Source: Streptomyces griseocarneus
GTDB lineage: Bacteria; Actinomycetota; Actinomycetes; Streptomycetales; Streptomycetaceae
NCBI GenBank assembly: GCA_003674045.1
Contig: PENC01000003.1
Span: forward strand, 372,001 to 436,000
DNA: 64,000 nucleotides
Reading direction: 5' to 3'
Program-made: the position numbers and the translations under genes
Shown: piece after piece, positions 8,377-17,132 of the stretch
Numbering within the stretch: position 1 is the stretch's first letter
How the letters are laid out: every line of letters begins with the position of its first letter
Notes under the pieces: model-generated
The model's input: the letters and a program-made list of their open reading frames with translations, nothing else
Told to the model about the DNA's origin: nothing
Databases searched by the model: none

Positions 8377-9366
8377 CTAGGTGAACAGGCGGTCACCGCT
8401 GGTGGCCATGCGATGGGTGCCGCTGTGGCGGCCCACCCAGTCGCGGACGAGCTTGATGGCGTTGGCGCACTTCCAGTTGTCGTCGTACTCGCGCACTCCG
8501 GTGAAGGCGCCGTAGCCCGCGATGATGCCGTCCACACGCGCGTCGCCCAGCAGTTTGTCGACGTACCACGGGTCGTTGTAGGTGGTCGTCCAGGACAGCG
8601 TGGCCCCGAGCCGTCCCGCGGCACGGTCCCCGGCGCCCTTCTTCAGTTCCGCGCAGGTCTTGTTGCCGGCTTCCGTGCAGTTGCCGAAGTTCTTGGTGAT
8701 GTCGCTGTCGCCGGTGTCCATCGCCCGGTGACCGGCGGGGAGTCCGGAACCGAACCGGTTGTAGGCGCTCCGGACCTGGTCGTGGTTCCCGGTCGTCGTG
8801 ATGCCCTCCAGGCGGCCGAGCCTGCCCTGCAGGCTCTTCCAGCCCCTGCCGCCGACGTCCGGGGTGCTGCCGCCGTGGTACTCGTAGAAACCGTAGAGCA
8901 CCTGGATCCCGGCAGCCGTCAGGCGCTGCGCCTTGTCGCGCAGCCCGGCGACGCTGCACCCGCGGTTCGGCGCTTCGCCGCAGTAGTTCGGGTCCTTGAT
9001 GTCCAGCCAGACCAGCCCCAGCCGGCGCCCTGCCTCGGCGTGGGAGACGATGCGGTCGATCATGCTGTCGAAGCTGGGGCCCCGCCGGTTGTCACCGGCC
9101 GAGGAGCAGTCGTGATAGGCGCGCCATTCGTTCGGGTTCCACCAGGCGCAGACGTCGATCTCGATGGCGTTGGCACCGTGCTTGAGCGCGGCGTCCACGC
9201 CGTCCAGGGTGTCGACCCGGTGCGCGATGGCGTAGATCGCGTGACGCTGATCGGCTGCCGCCGCCGGGGCCGTACCGAGCGCGGTGGCGCCGAAGATCCC
9301 GCACAGTGCAGCCAACAGCGCCAATACCGTCCGTGGGCCGGTGCCATGTCGAAGGTGAGTGGTCAA
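8377..9366 (-). CDS. Secreted sphingomyelinase-D/phospholipase-D-like enzyme
   Basis: About 329 residues with an Arg-containing N-region, a hydrophobic stretch (VLALLAALCGIFGATAL) and an APAAAA-type signal peptidase site. The mature protein has a GDPD-like TIM-barrel active site: AHRVDTLDGVD (first His), AIEIDV (metal-binding Glu/Asp) and WRAYHDC (second His), then VWLDIKD. This matches the sphingomyelinase D/phospholipase D toxin-like family, which cleaves choline or other head groups from sphingo- or lysophospholipids. The C-terminal ATSGDRLFT resembles the SMD-tail that plugs the barrel in that family. TTG 9366 is preferred over GTG 9375 because GAAGGAG lies 8 bases before TTG but abuts GTG. 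Confidence 0.75.
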   Translation of the reverse strand: MTTHLRHGTGPRTVLALLAALCGIFGATALGTAPAAAADQRHAIYAIAHRVDTLDGVDAALKHGANAIEIDVCAWWNPNEWRAYHDCSSAGDNRRGPSFDSMIDRIVSHAEAGRRLGLVWLDIKDPNYCGEAPNRGCSVAGLRDKAQRLTAAGIQVLYGFYEYHGGSTPDVGGRGWKSLQGRLGRLEGITTTGNHDQVRSAYNRFGSGLPAGHRAMDTGDSDITKNFGNCTEAGNKTCAELKKGAGDRAAGRLGATLSWTTTYNDPWYVDKLLGDARVDGIIAGYGAFTGVREYDDNWKCANAIKLVRDWVGRHSGTHRMATSGDRLFT

Positions 9367-9495
9367 GAAGGGCACTCCTTCGTGTCGGTGTCCTGAAGCG
9401 GACAGCCGATCTCATCAACTGCGTGTTGGCGCCTGATAAATGAGTGATGAATGCACCAGTCCGCTCGTACCGTGGCCACTGTGGCGGCGCCGGAT

Positions 9496-10956
9496 TCAAC
9501 GGACCACCGGCACGCGGACGGTGACGGTCTTGTACTCGACATAGGTGTTCAGCCCGACGGAGCCGTACTCGCGGCCCAGGCCGCTGGCCTTGAAGCCGCC
9601 GAACGGACCGTCGAAGCCGACGGAGGCGCCGTTGACCGTGACGGTGCCGGTCCGCATACGGCGGGCGAACTCCATGGCGTGTTCCTCGTCCGCGCTCCAC
9701 ACGCCGCCGGACAGGCCGTACTCGGAGTCGTCGGCGATGCGCACGGCGTCGTCCTCGTCCTCGTAGGCGATGACGACCAGCACCGGGCCGAAGATCTCCT
9801 CCTGGGCGATCCGCATCGAGCTGTCGACGTCGGCGAAGACGGTCGGAGTGACGTAATAGCCCTTCTCCAGGCCTGCGGGCACCTCGGGGCCGCCGGTGAC
9901 CAGGCGCGCACCCTCCTCGATGCCGATCGCGATGTAGTCCCGCACCCGCTGCTGCTGGTCACGGCGGACCATCGGGCCGATGAAGGTGTCCGGGTCCCGC
10001 GGGTCGCCGACCTTCAGCGATTCGACGACGTCCTTGACGGCGGTGACGACCTCCTCGTAGCGGCTGCGCGGCGCGAGGATGCGGGTGTGCGCGATGCACG
10101 CCTCACCGTTGTTGAGCAGGGAGGAGAACTTCAGGCCCGCCCTGAATTCCCCCAGGTCCGCGTCGGGCAGGAAGACGGCGGCGGATTTACCGCCCAGCTC
10201 CAGGCTGACCCGCTTGAGCTGCTCGCCCGCGATCGAGGCGATCCGCCGCCCGGCGCGGGTCGAGCCGGTGAACGCGATCTTGTCGACGTCGCGGTGGGAC
10301 ACCAGGTGCTCGCTGGTCCCGCGGTCGGCCGGCAGCACGCTGACCGTGCCCTCGGGCAGCCCGCAGCCGGCCAGCAGGTCGGCCAGCAGACCCATGCTCA
10401 GCGAGTTCTCCGGCGAGACCTTCAGGACGACGGTGTTGCCGGCCAGCAACGCAGGAATGATCTTCGCCATGGAGGCGGAGAACGGCGAGTTCCACGGGAT
10501 GACGGCGGCGACGACGCCGATGGCCTCCCGGCGGACGATGCTGCGGACGCCGGAAGCGGGGTCGGTGGGCGTCAGGACCTCCTCCCAGGCGAGTTCCCCG
10601 GCCGCCTTCAGATAGGCGTTGGCCTGACGGGACAGGCCCGGCTGCCCGGCGCGGGTGAACCAGCCCGCGGAACCGTTCTCCGCGGTGATCACGGCCGCGA
10701 TCTCCTCCGCCCGGGCCTCCCGCAGGGCGTTGAGCCGCCGCAGCACCGCGATCCGCTCGGCCGGCGGGGTGTTCGGCCAGGCGCCCTCGTCGAAGGCGGC
10801 ACGGGCGACGGCCACCGCGCGATCCACGTCGGCGGGCCGGGCCTGGGCGGCGCGGCCGATGACCGACTCGTCGTGCGGGGACAGGATGTCGAGCAGCGCC
10901 GGGTCGCTCGGCTCCACCCAGGCGCCGCCGATGAAGAGCTTGTCGTAGATGAGCAC
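9496..10956 (-). CDS. NAD(P)-dependent aldehyde dehydrogenase
   Basis: A 486-residue class 3-fold aldehyde dehydrogenase of normal length. The general-base Glu is in LELGGKSA and the catalytic Cys in NNGEACIAHTR; the cofactor loop FTGSTRAGR and the PWNSPF motif are present. It oxidises an unidentified aldehyde to the acid. The start is GTG 10956 with GGGAGAAGG upstream. It is transcribed divergently from a TetR regulator over 131 bases that contain a perfect inverted repeat, so it is probably the regulator's main target and induced by its substrate or a related aldehyde. Confidence 0.92.
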   Translation of the reverse strand: MLIYDKLFIGGAWVEPSDPALLDILSPHDESVIGRAAQARPADVDRAVAVARAAFDEGAWPNTPPAERIAVLRRLNALREARAEEIAAVITAENGSAGWFTRAGQPGLSRQANAYLKAAGELAWEEVLTPTDPASGVRSIVRREAIGVVAAVIPWNSPFSASMAKIIPALLAGNTVVLKVSPENSLSMGLLADLLAGCGLPEGTVSVLPADRGTSEHLVSHRDVDKIAFTGSTRAGRRIASIAGEQLKRVSLELGGKSAAVFLPDADLGEFRAGLKFSSLLNNGEACIAHTRILAPRSRYEEVVTAVKDVVESLKVGDPRDPDTFIGPMVRRDQQQRVRDYIAIGIEEGARLVTGGPEVPAGLEKGYYVTPTVFADVDSSMRIAQEEIFGPVLVVIAYEDEDDAVRIADDSEYGLSGGVWSADEEHAMEFARRMRTGTVTVNGASVGFDGPFGGFKASGLGREYGSVGLNTYVEYKTVTVRVPVVR

Positions 10957-11016
10957 GTGCCTTCTCCCAGGTCCGAAGTCGAGAGCTGCGGTTAACTGTC
11001 ACATCAATGTAGCGCT

Positions 11017-11030
11017 TCACTTGATAGTGA
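11017..11030. promoter_or_regulatory. Candidate TetR operator
   Basis: TCACTTGATAGTGA is a perfect 5-bp inverted repeat (TCACT/AGTGA) around TGAT in the divergent aldehyde dehydrogenase/TetR promoter region. A weaker related half-site TCACATCAA lies at 10999-11007, pairing imperfectly with TTGATAGTGA, so two dimers might bind. Confidence 0.5.
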
Positions 11031-11087
11031 GCACAAGGAGGCGACAAAAGGTGAGGCTTACCGCTCAGATCTGGCTACCCTGAGGGC

Positions 11088-11666
11088 GTGAGAGCCGACG
11101 CAGCACGTAACTTGCAAGCAGTCATGACAACCGGCGCCCGCATGCTGGCCGCCGATCCGGCCGCGAGCATCGCCGCCATCGCGGCGGAGGCCGGCGTGGA
11201 CCGGCGCACCGTCTACCGGAACTTCACCTCGCGCGAGGAATTGCTGGCGGCCATCCACGAGGCGCGCCTGACGGCCATCGAGCAGGCCACCGAGGACGCC
11301 CGCCTGCGCGAGGCCCCGGTGGCCGTCGCCCTGCACCGCTACGTCGAGGGCATCATCGGCGTCAACCGCATGTGGCCGGTCGACCTGAGCCGGATGCTGG
11401 CCGACGAGCCCGTCCGTGAACGGCGTGAGCACTCGGTCCGCGAGCTCACCGACTTCCTGTGCCGCGCCACGGACGAGGGTCTGCTCAGCCCCGGGCTGCC
11501 GGACGGGTGGGTGAGCGCGGTCCTGCCGCAGCTCATGAACATCGCCTCGCACCGGCTGACCGGCCTCAGTCCCGCGCAGGCCGCCGACACGGTGGTCGAC
11601 ACACTCCTGAACGGACTCGGCGCGGGTACCGCCGGGGCCGCACCCCGGGCGCGGCGCACTCGGTAA
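11088..11666 (+). CDS. TetR/AcrR family regulator
   Basis: A 192-residue repressor with the N-terminal helix-turn-helix AIAAEAGVDRRTVYRNFTSR typical of TetR (Tyr-Arg-x-Phe at the recognition helix end) and a divergent helical ligand domain. It starts at GTG 11088. Its divergent position to the aldehyde dehydrogenase, with a palindrome between them, suggests repression of both genes relieved by a small molecule, likely an aldehyde or aromatic substrate. No other target is evident. Confidence 0.88.
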   Translation: MRADAARNLQAVMTTGARMLAADPAASIAAIAAEAGVDRRTVYRNFTSREELLAAIHEARLTAIEQATEDARLREAPVAVALHRYVEGIIGVNRMWPVDLSRMLADEPVRERREHSVRELTDFLCRATDEGLLSPGLPDGWVSAVLPQLMNIASHRLTGLSPAQAADTVVDTLLNGLGAGTAGAAPRARRTR

Positions 11667-11887
11667 GAGCGGCAAGCCTCGCTCCCGTTTACCCCGTTTC
11701 CGTCCCGACCTGCATGGACAGGCGTGTGCGGTTCGTCACCTACTGCACCCCTGGTCCGAAGTGTCTGATCAAGGGGATACTTTTTCGAAAGCTTTACGGA
11801 ATATTGAATTCCATGGTCCGGGCGGGCAACGACGCCCACCCGGACCGCAGCCCCTGTCTTTTCCCGGACGCCCCGCAAAGGACGCCC

Positions 11888-13348
11888 ATGAGCACGCTCG
11901 ACTCCCTCGTCGTGGACGTCAACGACGCCTTCTGGACCTATCTGCTGATCCCCCTGGTGATCTGCGCGGGTCTGTATTTCACGGTCCGCTCCAAAGCCGT
12001 GCAGCTGCGGCTGTTCCCGGAGATGCTGCGCGTACTCAGGAGCAAGGCCGAGCCCGGGGAAGGCGGCGGCAAGCCCGTCTCGTCCTTCGGCGCGTTCACG
12101 ATCTCCGCCGCGGCACGGGTCGGTACCGGCAACATCGCCGGTGTCGCCACCGCCGTCACCCTCGGCGGCGCGGGCGCGGTGTTCTGGATGTGGGTGATGG
12201 CGCTCATCGGCGGCGCCTCGGCGTTCGTCGAGTCGGCCCTCGCCCAGCTGTACAAGGTCCGCGGCGGCGACGGCTCCGGCAGCTACCGTGGCGGTCCCGC
12301 GTATTACATGCAGCGCGCCCTGGGCAAGCGCTGGCTCGGTGTGCTCTTCGCCGTCACGATCACCGTGACCTTCGGGTTCGTCTTCAACTCCGTGCAGTCC
12401 AACACCATCGCCGCGGTCGCCACGAACTCCTTCGGCAGCGACGCGCAGTGGACCACGCCCCTGATCGGCCTGCTGCTGGCGGTGCTGCTGGGGCTGGCGG
12501 TCTTCGGCGGGGTGAAGCGCATCAGCTCGGTGACCACGGTCCTGGTCCCGGTCATGGCCGTGATCTACCTGCTGCTCGGCACCGCCGTCGTCCTGCTGAA
12601 CCTCGGTGACGTGCCGCGTGTCCTCGGCGACATCGTCGGCGGTGCCTTCGGCTTCAAGGAGCTGACCGCCGGCGGCATCGGCGCGGCCATCCAGCAGGGC
12701 ATCCGGCGCGGCATGTTCTCCAACGAGGCCGGCCTGGGCTCCGCCCCGAACGCGGGCGCCACCGCCGAGGTCTCGCACCCGGTCAAGCAGGGCCTCGTAC
12801 AGGCGCTGGGCGTCTTCTTCGACACCCTGCTGATCTGCTCGATGACGGCCTTCATCATCCTGACGACCAACCCCGGGCTCGGCGGCCGCCAGGGCGCCGA
12901 CCTCACGCAGGACGCCCTGACCGACTCGCTCGGCGGCTGGGCCGGGCACGTCCTGACCCTCGTGGTGTTCATGCTGGCCTTCAGCTCCATGATCGGGAAC
13001 TACTACTACGGCCAGTCCAACATCGAGTTCATGACCCAGCGGCGCTGGGTGCTGCCCGCCTACCGGGTCCTGGTCCTGGCCGTCGTCTTCCTCGGCGCGC
13101 TCGGCTCGGTGAGCGTGGTGTGGAACCTCGCCGACGTCTTCATGGGCTTCATGGCCCTGGTCAACCTCGCCGCGATCATCCCGCTGTCCGTGATCGCCTT
13201 CCGGCTGCTCGACGACTACGTCGCCCAGCGGCGAGCGGGCCTGGACCCGGTCTTCACCCGCGACCGGATGCCCGACCTCAAGGGCGTGGAGTGCTGGGCC
13301 CCGGCCACCACGCGCGACCGCGAGCGCGAACTGGCCCGACCGGTCTGA
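11888..13348 (+). CDS. AGCS family alanine/glycine:sodium symporter
   Basis: A 486-residue polytopic membrane protein with about ten to eleven hydrophobic segments. Family hallmarks are GTGNIAGVATAVTLGG near the N-terminus, SGSYRGGPAYYMQR, GIRRGMFSNEAGLGSAPNA and the later FSSMIGNYYYGQSN segment. Members import alanine or glycine with sodium across the plasma membrane. ATG 11888 has AAAGGA upstream. The gene appears monocistronic: it follows the TetR gene after 221 bases and ends in a strong hairpin. No link to the neighbouring aldehyde dehydrogenase is evident. Confidence 0.93.
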   Translation: MSTLDSLVVDVNDAFWTYLLIPLVICAGLYFTVRSKAVQLRLFPEMLRVLRSKAEPGEGGGKPVSSFGAFTISAAARVGTGNIAGVATAVTLGGAGAVFWMWVMALIGGASAFVESALAQLYKVRGGDGSGSYRGGPAYYMQRALGKRWLGVLFAVTITVTFGFVFNSVQSNTIAAVATNSFGSDAQWTTPLIGLLLAVLLGLAVFGGVKRISSVTTVLVPVMAVIYLLLGTAVVLLNLGDVPRVLGDIVGGAFGFKELTAGGIGAAIQQGIRRGMFSNEAGLGSAPNAGATAEVSHPVKQGLVQALGVFFDTLLICSMTAFIILTTNPGLGGRQGADLTQDALTDSLGGWAGHVLTLVVFMLAFSSMIGNYYYGQSNIEFMTQRRWVLPAYRVLVLAVVFLGALGSVSVVWNLADVFMGFMALVNLAAIIPLSVIAFRLLDDYVAQRRAGLDPVFTRDRMPDLKGVECWAPATTRDRERELARPV

Positions 13349-13369
13349 TCGGCTGCGACGACCCACATC

Positions 13370-13404
13370 GGCGCCCGTACGTCCCCGGTGGACGTACGGG
13401 CGCC
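13370..13404 (+). terminator. Strong hairpin after the AGCS symporter
   Basis: A perfect 15-bp stem, GGCGCCCGTACGTCC (13370-13384) with its complement at 13390-13404 and a 5-base loop. A second, weaker GC-rich hairpin (GGAGAGGGCC/GGCCCCTCC) follows near 13470-13495 before the next gene. Confidence 0.8.
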
Positions 13405-13629
13405 GACGTATGGGCGCCGACATGCGGGCCCGGCCCGTCCGGCCTCGCGCGGGACGAACCGCCGTCCGGAGAGGGCCGAAGGCCCCTCCGTCGGTGCTCC
13501 CCGGCTTCTCTGGCACCTCTTCCGGACGTTTTACCTCCCTGCGGCTGACGGCCACGCCGTCCGTCTTGTACGACGGAGCCACTCGGAGTGCGTCGGCGCA
13601 CTCCTGACCCTCTGCCACGAGGTGACAAC

Positions 13630-16113
13630 ATGGCCGAGCTCTCCCGACGACGGCTGCTCGGATCGGCGCTGGGCGCGGGCGGTCTTGCCGCGGCGCTCTC
13701 CCTGTTCCCGCCCCACCTGAGAAGCGCCGTGGCCCAGCCGCCGAGACGCCTGAGAAGCCTGGACGAGATCGAACACGTCGTGATCCTGATGCAGGAGAAC
13801 CGCTCGTTCGACCACTACTTCGGCACGATGCGCGGGGTCCGGGGGTTCGACGACCCCGACGCCCTGACCCTGCCCGACGGTCGGTCGGTCTTCCACCAGC
13901 CGGACCCCGCCAACCCCGACGGCTATCTGCTGCCCTTCCACCTCGACACCCTGACCACCAGTTCGCAGGCCATCCCGTCCACCAGCCACGCCTGGACCGT
14001 GCAGCACGCGGCCGTCAACGGCGGCCGGATGGACAACTGGGTGCCCGCCCACCGCAAGGCCGACGGCGAGAAGAACGGCCCCTACACGATGGGGTATTAC
14101 GAGCGCGGCGACATCCCGTTCCACTTCGCGCTCGCCGAAGCCTTCACCCTCTGCGATGCCTACCACTGCTCGGTACTCGGCCCCACCTGGCCGAACCGGC
14201 TCTACCTGTGGACCGGCACCGTCGACCCGGGCGGCCGCCAGGGCGGCCCGGTCACCAGCAACGACATCCCCCAGCCGTTCCGCTGGACGACCTACGCCGA
14301 GCGGCTGACCGCCGCCGGTGTCTCCTGGCACGTCTACCAGGAGGAGGACGACTACGGCTGCAACCCGCTGGAGTTCTTCCAGGCCTTCCAGGACGCCAAG
14401 CCGGGCGACCCGCTGTACGAGCACGGGCTGACCATCTCGGCGGGGGACGGATTCGCCCGTGACGCCCGCGCGGGGCGGCTGCCGAAGGTCTCGTGGATCA
14501 TCCCGCCGTCACCGCTGTGCGAGCACCCCGACTACCTCCCGGCCGTCGGCGCCGACTTCCTGGCCCGGCAGCTGGACGCGGTCGCCGCCAACCCCGACGT
14601 CTGGAACAAGACCGTCTTCATCGTCAACTACGACGAGAACGACGGGCTGTTCGACCACGTCGTCCCGCCGATGCCACCCGCGGGCACCCCCGACGAGTTC
14701 GTCCGCGGGCTCCCGATCGGCGCGGGCATCCGGGTGCCGTGCTTCGTCGTCTCGCCCTGGAGCCAGGGCGGTTACGTGGCGAACGAGCCCTTCGACCACA
14801 CGTCCGTCCTGCGGTTCCTGGAGCGCGTCACCGGAGTGCGCGAGCCGAACATCAGCGACTGGCGGCGGAGCACCTTCGGGGACCTGACCTCGGCCCTCGG
14901 CCACGAGGCGGACGGCCCCTTCCCCCAGCTCCCGGAGACCAGGGGCCCGCTGTGGCGCGCCGAGCACGACGTCGCCACGCTCCCGCCGACGGCCTTCCCC
15001 GGCGCGGACCAGGAGCCCCCGCACCAGGAGAAGGAAGGCCTCAAGGCCCCGCGCACCCCGGCGGCCGCGGGTGAGGCGGGAGCGCTGCGCGGCTCCCACC
15101 CGTACACCAGGAGCCGTCTGGTCGAGAACGAGACCAACCACAAGGACGACTTCCCGCATGGCATCAGGGGCACCGTCTTCCCCGGCATACAGCGGTCCGT
15201 ACCCCGGCAGGCGCCGACCAGCGGCGTCCACGTCTACGCGGCCGGCATCGTCAGCAACACCATCTCGGTCGTCGACGCGACGACCCGCAAGCTCGTCGCC
15301 GCCGTCGACGCCGGGACCAACCCGTACGGCATCGCCCGGACCCCCGACGGGAGCAAGCTGTACATCACCAACTCCGGGGCGAGCGACGTCTCCGTCCTCG
15401 ACACCACGAAGGGCCGCATCGTCACCACCGTCACCGTCGGTCTCTTCCCGCACGGCATCGCGGTGTCGCCGGACGGCGCGTACGCCTACGTGGCGAACAC
15501 CGGCCCCGACGGCGCCGGAGGCTCGGATTCCGTCTCGGTGATCGACACCCGCACGGACAAGGTGACCGCGACCTGGCGCACGGGCCAGAGCCCGCGGTCC
15601 GTCGCCGTCTCCCCGGACGGCCGGATCCTCTATGTGGCCTGCACCGACGCCCTGGTCGTCGTCGACACCGGTACCGGCACCGTCAGGAACCGGCTGCCCG
15701 CGCTGGACCGCGCGGGCGGCCTCGCGGTGCACCCGGACGGCACCCGGGTCTATGTGACCAACACCTGGGAGAACAAGCTGACAGTGGTCGACGGCCCGGG
15801 CCGCCGTGTCAAGACGTACCTGAACATCGGCCAGAACCCCTGGCAGGTCGTGCCGAGCCCGGACGGCACCCGGGTGTTCGTCACGTGCGCCAACGACGAC
15901 ACGGTGACCGTCGTGAGCGCCGACGGTCACCGCCCCCTCGGCACGGTCCGGGTCGGCCATGTGCCGACGGGCATCACCGCGGCCGCGGACACCGTCTGGG
16001 TGACCACGAACGCCTCCAGCACGGTGGACGCGGTCGACGCGAAGACCCTCACCTTCCTCGGCAGCACACCGCTCGGACTGGCGACGTCCCCGAGCGGTGT
16101 CGTGGTCGGCTGA
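13630..16113 (+). CDS. Tat-exported phosphoesterase fused to a YVTN beta-propeller
   Basis: An 827-residue fusion. The N-terminus has a twin-arginine signal (SRRRLLGSALGAGG then a hydrophobic core). Residues about 45-450 form a PF04185-type phosphoesterase/phospholipase C domain: ENRSFDHYFGTMRG, a GPTWPNRLYLWTGT motif, and metal-binding regions NYDENDGLFDHV and EPFDHTS. Residues about 530-827 are YVTN-type propeller repeats (NTISVVDATT, NPYGIARTPDGSKLYITNSG, FPHGIAVSPDGAYAYVANTG). Standalone PLC proteins of this family are about 450-500 residues, so the propeller is an added module, perhaps for surface or substrate binding. Secretion in folded form by Tat and phosphodiester hydrolysis are expected. 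Confidence 0.9.
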   Translation: MAELSRRRLLGSALGAGGLAAALSLFPPHLRSAVAQPPRRLRSLDEIEHVVILMQENRSFDHYFGTMRGVRGFDDPDALTLPDGRSVFHQPDPANPDGYLLPFHLDTLTTSSQAIPSTSHAWTVQHAAVNGGRMDNWVPAHRKADGEKNGPYTMGYYERGDIPFHFALAEAFTLCDAYHCSVLGPTWPNRLYLWTGTVDPGGRQGGPVTSNDIPQPFRWTTYAERLTAAGVSWHVYQEEDDYGCNPLEFFQAFQDAKPGDPLYEHGLTISAGDGFARDARAGRLPKVSWIIPPSPLCEHPDYLPAVGADFLARQLDAVAANPDVWNKTVFIVNYDENDGLFDHVVPPMPPAGTPDEFVRGLPIGAGIRVPCFVVSPWSQGGYVANEPFDHTSVLRFLERVTGVREPNISDWRRSTFGDLTSALGHEADGPFPQLPETRGPLWRAEHDVATLPPTAFPGADQEPPHQEKEGLKAPRTPAAAGEAGALRGSHPYTRSRLVENETNHKDDFPHGIRGTVFPGIQRSVPRQAPTSGVHVYAAGIVSNTISVVDATTRKLVAAVDAGTNPYGIARTPDGSKLYITNSGASDVSVLDTTKGRIVTTVTVGLFPHGIAVSPDGAYAYVANTGPDGAGGSDSVSVIDTRTDKVTATWRTGQSPRSVAVSPDGRILYVACTDALVVVDTGTGTVRNRLPALDRAGGLAVHPDGTRVYVTNTWENKLTVVDGPGRRVKTYLNIGQNPWQVVPSPDGTRVFVTCANDDTVTVVSADGHRPLGTVRVGHVPTGITAAADTVWVTTNASSTVDAVDAKTLTFLGSTPLGLATSPSGVVVG

Positions 16114-16138
16114 CGGCTGACGGCTGACGGCTGACGGC
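16111..16138 (+). repeat. Four tandem TGACGGC heptamers at a stop codon
   Basis: TGACGGC is repeated four times exactly, beginning with the TGA stop of the phosphoesterase gene. Because the period is 7, the copies place a TGA in all three frames. It could be a slipped-strand product that also blocks readthrough and frameshifted ribosomes. Confidence 0.9.
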
Positions 16139-16145
16139 GGCGTCG

Positions 16146-16176
16146 GGAGGTCCTCGGTCGGAGGCCGAGGACCTCC
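16146..16176 (+). terminator. Hairpin after the phosphoesterase gene
   Basis: GGAGGTCCTCGG (16146-16157) pairs perfectly with 16165-16176 around a 7-base loop, 32 bases past the stop codon. Confidence 0.8.
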
Positions 16177-16253
16177 CCGGTAAACGACACCCGGAATTGT
16201 TGGTATTGTTGTCCATGTCGCCGCGGGGAACACCCCGCAGAGACAAACACCCG

Positions 16254-16341
16254 GTCCGGGTGGCGGAATGGCAGACGCGCTAGCTTGAGGTGCTAGTGCC
16301 CTTTATCGGGCGTGGGGGTTCAAGTCCCCCCTCGGACACCA
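16254..16341 (+). tRNA. tRNA-Leu (anticodon GAG)
   Basis: An 88-base tRNA with encoded CCA. The acceptor stem GTCCGGG pairs with CTCGGAC (one G-T). The anticodon arm CTAGC-TTGAGGT-GCTAG places GAG at positions 34-36. A long variable arm typical of tRNA-Leu (GCCCTTTATCGGGC) follows, and the T arm is GGGGG-TTCAAGT-CCCCC. It reads CUC/CUU leucine codons. The gene looks intact. The sequence immediately downstream contains phage-tail debris, and a near-copy of the T-loop-to-acceptor segment occurs 15.7 kb away, suggesting use as an integration site. Confidence 0.97.
16318..16336 (+). repeat. Candidate att core inside tRNA-Leu 3' end
   Basis: GTTCAAGTCCCCCCTCGGA, spanning the T-loop to the acceptor stem, recurs with one mismatch at 32047-32065. 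tRNA 3' segments are the usual integration cores of actinobacterial integrative elements and phages, so this would be the left junction of a decayed island. No integrase gene is seen at this end. Confidence 0.5.
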
Positions 16342-16345
16342 GCAG

Positions 16346-16377
16346 AGACCCCAGTTCATCTGGGGTCTTTCTGTTTT
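16346..16377 (+). terminator. Intrinsic terminator of tRNA-Leu
   Basis: AGACCCCAG pairs with CTGGGGTCT around TTCAT and is followed by a T-rich TTTCTGTTTT run, a classical Rho-independent terminator starting five bases after the CCA end. Confidence 0.9.
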
Positions 16378-16658
16378 CCCGGATGTTATCGCCTCCGGCG
16401 TGACCCATCACGAGACAAGCCGGTAGAGCCTTGGGCCGCACACTGGGGGAGCTACGGATTGCCTCTCGGCGGGTGTCCGCATGTCTCGGTGACCACGATC
16501 TGGGGGCGGCAATCGGAGACCCCCTCACCTACATCGCGAACACGTCCGAGGCGATGAAGGACAGGGAGGAGGGATGCCGACGAGTCGTTCTCCGGCGTTG
16601 GCGCCGGCCCTCGCGCGCGTCATCAACCAGTAACCAGTCGGTGAGGAGAGAGGGGGTG
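16378..16658 (+). other. Debris region, possible phage tail-chaperone relic
   Basis: No complete gene is present. In the plus frame the stretch around 16483-16632 reads GDPLTYIANTSEAMKDREEG followed by an Arg-rich helix and then stops. The helical look and the position just before a tail-protein relic would fit a tail-assembly-chaperone remnant, but I cannot confirm the family. Confidence 0.25.
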
Positions 16659-17087
16659 ATGCCGGATTCCGATCCCGGCAACAGAGCACCAGGTGTATCG
16701 GCCCGGGTGGCTCAGCGCGAGATCATGATCCCCGTGTTCCTGTACGGAATCGACCGCAGGACCCGGCGATGAGGGCGAGGATCGATCGGGGTTCAGGTGA
16801 GCCCGATATGGGCTCCAATTCACCACCCACGATCACTGTCCTTCGAGATTCCGGCCTCGGGCGGGGGCGTTGTCCCGGCGGGGCGCACGCTCACGGTTGA
16901 CGCCCGCCCCGGCTACAAGCCCCTCAAGGAGGACCAGGGCGTGAACTACTGGCCCCTGCTCTCGCCGAATCCGGCGCTGTGGCCACTGCCCGCAGGCAGG
17001 TCACGTATCGCCGTCGAGATGGCATCCGGCAGCGGGGGAGTCTCACTCAGGCTGCCTTATCAGCTGCTGCGCTATGAGACCTACTAA
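16659..17087 (+). pseudogene. Phage distal-tail (Dit-like) protein relic
   Basis: ATG 16659 opens a short frame whose VAQREIMIPVFLYG matches the N-terminal beta strand of siphovirus tail-family (Dit) proteins. A TGA at 16770 interrupts it. In the same frame the sequence resumes with FEIPASGGGVVPAGRTLTVD, then YWPLLSPNPALWPLPAGRSR and a final LRYETY, the galectin-like C-terminal domain and terminus of the same family. The middle of the protein is deleted. This is strong evidence for prophage decay next to the tRNA. The assignment rests on motif recognition only. Confidence 0.6.
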
Positions 17088-17132
17088 TAGCACGACGTCC
17101 CCGGAACAGTTCCGGGGACGTCGGCTCAGATT

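Noticed and set aside
11667..11887. Riboswitch upstream of the alanine symporter
   Set aside because: The 221-base leader shows no glycine-riboswitch-like tandem motif or clear expression platform.
13405..13629. Small coding frames between the symporter and phosphoesterase genes
   Set aside because: The region is made of GC-rich inverted repeats and the promoter of the next gene; frames there have no ribosome site and no coherent translation.
16280..16528. Minus-strand frame containing GGLEPPRP over the tRNA
   Set aside because: This peptide is the common spurious translation of tRNA 3' ends; the tRNA-Leu structure explains the sequence.
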